Shown here: piece by piece, positions 60,423 through 64,000 of the stretch
Position numbering within the stretch: position 1 is the stretch's first letter
Layout: every line of letters starts with the position of its first letter
NCBI RefSeq assembly: GCF_009741735.1
Contig: NZ_WHOH01000003.1
Coordinates: 434,001-498,000 of the forward strand
DNA: 64,000 nt
Source of the DNA: Lentibacillus sp. JNUCC-1
Lineage (GTDB): Bacteria > Bacillota > Bacilli > Bacillales > Amphibacillaceae
Direction of reading: 5' to 3'
Position numbers and translations under genes: made by a program
The notes under the pieces: generated by a model
What the model saw: only the letters and a program-made list of their open reading frames with translations
Told to the model about the DNA's origin: nothing
Database searches by the model: none

Positions 60423-60800
60423 ATGGAATCTGAAAAAATGTCAATCAGAGAAGTGGCAACTCATTACGACGTAACAACTCGGACCATTAGGTATTATGAA
60501 GAACTCGGCATGCTTGCACCCGAACGCACGAATAACGGACAACGTCTTTTTGGCAAAAAAGAACATATCCAGCTTAAATTGATTTTGCGCGGGAAGAAAT
60601 ATGGCTTTAAATTGGATGAAATCAAAGAAATGATTGAGCTGTTTGACCGGGACCGCACTGGACGCAAACAACTGGAACGAACGATTGAATATGGAACTGA
60701 AAAAGTCGCTGAAGTAACAGAACGAATTGAAGAACTGACCCAGATCCGTTCAGAGATGGAAACATTGCTAGCAGATTTCCAAGACCGATTACCGTACTAA
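60423..60800 (+). CDS. MerR-family regulator, 3' end replaced by an IS605-type insertion
   Basis: 125 aa as now read, from ATG 60423 (GAGGTGAGACAA). N-terminal winged helix (SIREVATHYDVTTRTIRYYEELGML), then a dimerisation coiled coil. The last residues Pro-Tyr-stop are encoded by the inserted element. Removing 60793-62176 restores a frame ending RLQALEREEDTAKK-stop at 62214. Effector unknown; similar MerR proteins regulate acyl-CoA catabolism in Bacilli. Probably still functional, as only the coiled-coil tip is lost. Confidence 0.85.
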   Translation: MESEKMSIREVATHYDVTTRTIRYYEELGMLAPERTNNGQRLFGKKEHIQLKLILRGKKYGFKLDEIKEMIELFDRDRTGRKQLERTIEYGTEKVAEVTERIEELTQIRSEMETLLADFQDRLPY

Positions 60801-62176
60801 TGAGCGGGAAAGCCCATTCCTTCAGGTGTGGGATGAGAGCGAATATATTAAGACATGATCTTAAAAATAAAAGGGTCAAAACAATTAAAATAAAACTGGA
60901 ACATATGTTCTTGATTTGATATAATACAGTTGAGGAGGTGAAATGGTGCCAACAATTTCTCTGAAAGTAGAATTGCTAAAGCCGACAATAGAAAAACAAA
61001 ATGTGTATCAAACAATGACACAAACAAACACGGATTTCGCTAATTGGCTTTTGACTTATGACGATCTAAACAAAGCGACATCCAAAGTTTTCAAGCTGTT
61101 CTCATCCAACAAACAACTGCCCTCAGCAGTTGTTAATCAAACGATTCGGGATGTAAAAAGTCAAAAGAGACACCAAAAAGCGAAAAAATATAAACGACTC
61201 TGGTGTGCTTTCAATAACCAAAACGCCAAAATAGAATATGACAGCCTTTATAAAATCAGCTTCCCGACACTTGAAAAACGCATCGGCGTGCCTTTGGTCG
61301 TCCGACCGTTTCAGCAAAAATGGCTCGATAAGATTTTAAACGGTGAAGCCAAACAAGGTACGGTTGACCTTTTTAAAAAGAGAGAACGCTGGTTTGTGAC
61401 AATTGCCATTTCCTATGACGTAGAAAAAACGACCAATGAGAAGGTATTGGGTATTGACCTTGGGTTGAAAAACATCGCCACATGCAGTGTCGGCACGAAA
61501 AGTTTATTTTTTAAAGGCAATCAAATAGCCTTCAAAAGAAGAAGATTTTCTTCAAGAAGACGCAAGCTGGGCAAGCTGAAAAAACTTCAAGCTATCAAAA
61601 AATCAAAAGATAAAGAGTCCCTTTGGATGAGAGAAATGAATCATACCATATCCCGTCGAATCATACGGTTTGCCAGGTCCAACGGTGTTGGACTGATCAG
61701 AATGGAAGATTTGACAGGTATTCGCATGGCTAAATCAAAAAAAGAAGCAGGCAGAAACCTAAACAATTGGAGTTTCCATCAGCTTCAGACATTCATTCAG
61801 TATAAAGCAGAAATGGCAGGCATCACGGTTGAATATGTCGTGCCAAATTATACATCGCAAACATGTAAATGCGGAAATTGTGACAAGAAAAACCGCAATG
61901 GTTTGAGGTTCAAATGTAAAAAGTGCAGCTATAAAAACCACGCGGATTTAAATGCAAGCATCAATATCGCAAAAGCCCTGTCAGGCATCTCCAAACATAA
62001 ACAAGTTATATAACTCGTGTACCGGTAACAGGTATACCGCCAATTGCGGTACAATTCATAACGCAGTTGGACGGGGCCATGGCAGCCCCCTTAACTTGAG
62101 GCTAGTTCAAAACCGAAAGGGACTGCGAACGTCTTAGCACTCGAGAATCCCACTGCTTTAGCTGTGGGAGTGTCAA
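60793..62176 (+). mobile_element. IS200/IS605-family element carrying tnpB only
   Basis: 1384 bp. Preceded by TTAC (60789-60792) and ending with TCAA (62173-62176), the cleavage signals of IS608. Left subterminal hairpin CCCATTCCTTCAGGTGTGGG (60813-60832), 20 nt inside the left end. Right hairpin CCCAC/GTGGG (62149-62168). Only 150 bp precede tnpB, so no tnpA is encoded; movement would need TnpA in trans. Boundaries are supported by exact restoration of merR. Confidence 0.85.
60943..62013 (+). CDS. tnpB: TnpB RNA-guided nuclease
   Basis: 356 aa. The RuvC triad is intact: Asp172 (GIDLG), Glu255 (MEDLTGI), Asp335 (HADLNAS). The zinc knuckle between the last two is CKCGNC (308-313) and CKKC (325-328), with a basic bridging segment near 198-222. 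TnpB proteins use an omega RNA from the element's right end to cut DNA next to the TAM and so help retain the element. All catalytic parts look functional. RBS GAGGAGGTG; TATAAT-like -10 near 60920. Confidence 0.93.
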   Translation: MVPTISLKVELLKPTIEKQNVYQTMTQTNTDFANWLLTYDDLNKATSKVFKLFSSNKQLPSAVVNQTIRDVKSQKRHQKAKKYKRLWCAFNNQNAKIEYDSLYKISFPTLEKRIGVPLVVRPFQQKWLDKILNGEAKQGTVDLFKKRERWFVTIAISYDVEKTTNEKVLGIDLGLKNIATCSVGTKSLFFKGNQIAFKRRRFSSRRRKLGKLKKLQAIKKSKDKESLWMREMNHTISRRIIRFARSNGVGLIRMEDLTGIRMAKSKKEAGRNLNNWSFHQLQTFIQYKAEMAGITVEYVVPNYTSQTCKCGNCDKKNRNGLRFKCKKCSYKNHADLNASINIAKALSGISKHKQVI

Positions 62177-62192
62177 AAGCATTGGAGAGAGA
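62000..62192 (+). ncRNA. Predicted omega RNA of the TnpB element, with guide
   Basis: In this family the omega RNA derives from the 3' end of tnpB through the right end, and its guide is the flanking DNA. The region has strong stems (GGGGCCATGGCAGCCCC at 62080-62096; terminal hairpin 62149-62168). The guide would begin at 62177, AAGCATTGGAGAGAGA, which in the uninterrupted merR lies directly after the TTAC TAM. Exact 5' end not determined. Confidence 0.55.
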
Positions 62193-62214
62193 AGAGGATA
62201 CGGCAAAGAAATAG
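62177..62214 (+). other. Displaced 3' end of the merR gene
   Basis: AA GCA TTG GAG AGA... to TAG 62212-62214 continues the merR frame once the element is removed (TTA C+AA gives Leu-Gln). No stop occurs before a natural-looking helical end. Beyond it, to 62374, only a promoter-like AAACAAAATATGTTAAACT is seen. Confidence 0.7.
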
Positions 62215-62374
62215 TAAGTTGGTTTATGGCATTATTTCAGAATATTCCTTCTCGGTGTAAACAAAATATGTTAAACTGAGATCAAGTCTGTCTAAGCCCT
62301 CATCGGCATAGTGCCGTATCATAGGATAAGAAGAGGAAGATTGAATAAAATGTCGCATCTGAAAGGAGATTTTG

Positions 62375-62581
62375 TTGGAAAAAACACTGTGGATTTTAGA
62401 AGTATTGGAAGCTGTTTCGTTAGGTGTATTTGTGATCGGTTCATATCTGTATGTAAAGCATTTATTTAACATAAGAAAGAAAAGAAGTCTTTCATCTTTT
62501 GAACAGGTCATGTACATACTCATTGTAGCTGCATTTGTTATAATCGCAGCCAGAATGTTAGTTGAAATCTTTTTTGTATGA
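62375..62581 (+). CDS. Small two-helix membrane protein
   Basis: 68 aa from TTG 62375, 7 nt after AAGGAG. Helices near 5-25 and 45-64 with a basic loop (NIRKKRSL). First of a run of small genes on this strand. No family recognised. Confidence 0.6.
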   Translation: MEKTLWILEVLEAVSLGVFVIGSYLYVKHLFNIRKKRSLSSFEQVMYILIVAAFVIIAARMLVEIFFV

Positions 62582-62641
62582 GGTTTTCAAGAGCAGGATC
62601 AATAACTTTAATGGTGAAGCGATGCTAAAGAAGGGAGTAAC

Positions 62642-62998
62642 ATGAAAAAAGTCATAGTACCCTTATTATTGCTGATGGTTATAATTGGCGTGGTTCTATT
62701 CTTTAGTTTGAGCACGGCCACTTTTACAGGCAACGTGATTGAAGTTAATGACAGCGGACAGCTTTTAGTAGATTGTCCAATTGTAAAATTTAGCGGCAGT
62801 TCGGATGACATCGGTTATACATGTGGGGTGCAAACAACCGAAAGCACCATTGTCACGAACGAAAATGGGGATATTTTGACTATAGACGACATTGAAGTAA
62901 CCGAGACTGTCAACGTCGTTTTGACAAAAAGATATTTCTTAAGGAAAAATAAAAACAGCAGAATGGTTGCGGCTGAAAAAATAACAATCTTGAAGTAA
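62642..62998 (+). CDS. Exported or membrane-anchored hypothetical protein
   Basis: 118 aa. N-terminal helix (about 4-22), then a beta-rich domain with two cysteines (LVDCPIV, YTCGV) that could form a disulfide outside the cell. No family recognised. AAGGGAG before the ATG. Confidence 0.65.
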   Translation: MKKVIVPLLLLMVIIGVVLFFSLSTATFTGNVIEVNDSGQLLVDCPIVKFSGSSDDIGYTCGVQTTESTIVTNENGDILTIDDIEVTETVNVVLTKRYFLRKNKNSRMVAAEKITILK

Positions 62999-63034
62999 AG
63001 AATTCTATTTTATTGGAGGACGGAGGGCTGTGTT

Positions 63035-63274
63035 TTGGCTAAAGAAAAAGATGGATCCATTAAATTGAATTCACATTCCTTCCTGTCAAAAGTACTAGCG
63101 TATCTTTTCATGAGTGCTTTAATATTCTTAATTGCCCAGGTCGCCATTAAAATATATGTGGGTTCATTTGAGCTTAAGCTCGTGTTAAGCATGATGGATA
63201 CGTATGTATTAACTGTACTCTTGGTTCTATCGGGAACTCTTTTTTTGATTGTCAGGAAGAAACGAAAAGCATAA
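63035..63274 (+). CDS. Two-helix membrane protein
   Basis: 79 aa from TTG 63035 (GGAGGACGGAGGGC upstream). Helices near 18-40 and 53-74, with a RKKRKA end. Lies 36 bp after the previous gene, so a shared transcript is likely. Confidence 0.6.
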   Translation: MAKEKDGSIKLNSHSFLSKVLAYLFMSALIFLIAQVAIKIYVGSFELKLVLSMMDTYVLTVLLVLSGTLFLIVRKKRKA

Positions 63275-63298
63275 ATCCAAACGAAAGGTTATGGTTAC

Positions 63299-63751
63299 AT
63301 GAGCGTTAGTGTAAAGATTGGAGATATAATCGAAGCAATTGAACTTCAATATCCAGGGTCATATCAATTTCTTAACATGAAAAATGGAAAGGTTGTCATA
63401 ATCGATTCAGAAGCGATGCGAGCTGCTGAAGATGATGAACCTTACATGGATGATGAAGCTCTGGAAGTTGCCATTGATGTTCTGGAAAATGAAGACAATT
63501 ATATAGAACTTCCCGAAGAAGAAGATATAAACGAATATGATATTATGGAAGATTTTTGCCTGTCACTTGAAGATGCTCATCAAAAAGAAAAATTATTAAG
63601 TGCAATTAAAGGAAAAGGTGCGTTTAGAAGGTTTAAAGATAAAATCATTGAACTCGGTGTTCGTGATGAGTGGTTCACATATCGTGATGAGAGAATTAAA
63701 CAGTTCGTGATCGAATGGTGTGAAGCGCATCAAATAGATTATAAAAAATAA
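63299..63751 (+). CDS. UPF0158 family protein
   Basis: 150 aa, acidic. The UPF0158 pattern is clear: IIEAIELQYPGSYQFLNMKNGKVVII, then YIELPEEEDINEYDIMEDFCLSL and KGAFRRFKDKIIELGVRDEWFTYRDE. Cytoplasmic, function unknown. The AACGAAAGGTTATGGTTAC upstream gives only a moderate ribosome site. Confidence 0.87.
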   Translation: MSVSVKIGDIIEAIELQYPGSYQFLNMKNGKVVIIDSEAMRAAEDDEPYMDDEALEVAIDVLENEDNYIELPEEEDINEYDIMEDFCLSLEDAHQKEKLLSAIKGKGAFRRFKDKIIELGVRDEWFTYRDERIKQFVIEWCEAHQIDYKK

Positions 63752-63785
63752 TAGAAGCTTTGATGTGAGGTTAGGAGGCTCATAT

Positions 63786-63959
63786 ATGGAGATCATTTTC
63801 ATGTTCATACTCGGGGGCGTTGTTTTCGTCTTAGCTCTGGTGGCGATCGTTAAAGCACTCACGCATAGGGTGAAAACCCCCACCGATGAATTGGAAAAAG
63901 AGATTTCGAATTTAAAAGAGCGCGTCAACGCCCTTGAAGATAATAACGGTAATGTCTAG
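63786..63959 (+). CDS. Small membrane protein with a coiled-coil tail
   Basis: 57 aa from ATG 63786 (TTAGGAGGC). Helix at about 2-25, then a leucine-spaced tail (LEKEISNLKERVNALEDN), reminiscent in shape of PspB. No family assigned. The last 40 bases of the window show nothing. Confidence 0.6.
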   Translation: MEIIFMFILGGVVFVLALVAIVKALTHRVKTPTDELEKEISNLKERVNALEDNNGNV

Positions 63960-64000
63960 AACTTTGATTGGGAGACAGGTAGTACTCAAGATGAGAGTGT

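Overview
The window looks like the chromosome of a low-to-mid-GC, endospore-forming member of the Bacillaceae (Lentibacillus/Virgibacillus-like; the genus is a guess). Supporting signs are strong AGGAGG-type ribosome binding sites, TTG/GTG starts, a CotD-type spore coat gene behind a sigma-K-type promoter, a CwlC-like amidase, a TasA/camelysin matrix gene, a perfect sigma-B promoter before a YflT-type stress gene, and tandem-repeat PhoP boxes before pstS. There is no prophage, CRISPR or large genomic island.

Layout. 1-3.0 kb: FtsX/MacB-type ABC exporter (permease cut by the window edge and frameshifted). 3.1-7.8 kb: DUF948 protein, cytosine-deaminase-like amidohydrolase, alkyltransferase-like (ATL) protein, a TasA/CalY gene behind SinR-like operators, aldo/keto reductase. 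7.9-12.6 kb: C45 acyltransferase and threonine dehydratase, MazEF, glycine-oxidase-like flavoprotein. 13-16.3 kb: a type I toxin-antitoxin locus, Mn-dependent pyrophosphatase, SulP transporter. 17-22.3 kb: MenC/NAAAR, TatD, Dph6-like ligase, tRNA-Ala(GGC), a nonsense-mutated Uma2 gene, small proteins. 22.9-28.2 kb: two ABC-2 exporters. 28.3-39.7 kb: cotD, DUF1906 protein, racemase, SIMPL protein, isochorismatase, acyl-CoA ligase, Na+/H+ antiporter, sigma-B gene, b-type cytochrome-like membrane protein. 39.7-43.8 kb: pstS-C-A-B. 43.9-49.5 kb: TsdA-like dihaem cytochrome c, DUF378, UvsE, tcyABC-like cystine/amino-acid importer. 49.6-50.0 kb: second type I toxin-antitoxin-like locus. 50.2-60.3 kb: CntK/DapF-like epimerase (frameshifted), acyl-CoA ligase, CwlC-like amidase, beta-carbonic anhydrase, Csp, MBL/DUF3006 pair, trpB (frameshifted). 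60.4-64 kb: MerR gene interrupted by a TnpB-only IS605-type element, then small membrane proteins and a UPF0158 protein.

The most unusual content is non-coding. (1) At least a dozen intergenic tandem arrays of a 20-21 bp unit, in several sequence families that keep the same period and a shared ATATC(C/G)-like core; the largest has about 26 exactly phased 20-bp units at 53520-54050. Two of them lie inside transport operons (pstS/pstC and tcyA/tcyB). (2) A composite, palindrome-ended repeat (module L about 113 bp, module R about 127-240 bp, plus a common tail) in four full copies and several fragments. (3) Two type I toxin-antitoxin loci with the same layout: sequestered Shine-Dalgarno, hydrophobic peptide, and an antisense promoter facing in from the 3' side. 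(4) A TnpB element whose in-silico removal at TTAC/TCAA restores the merR reading frame exactly. (5) Three otherwise intact genes each broken by one missing G in a G-run, which points either to sequencing error or to real phase variation.
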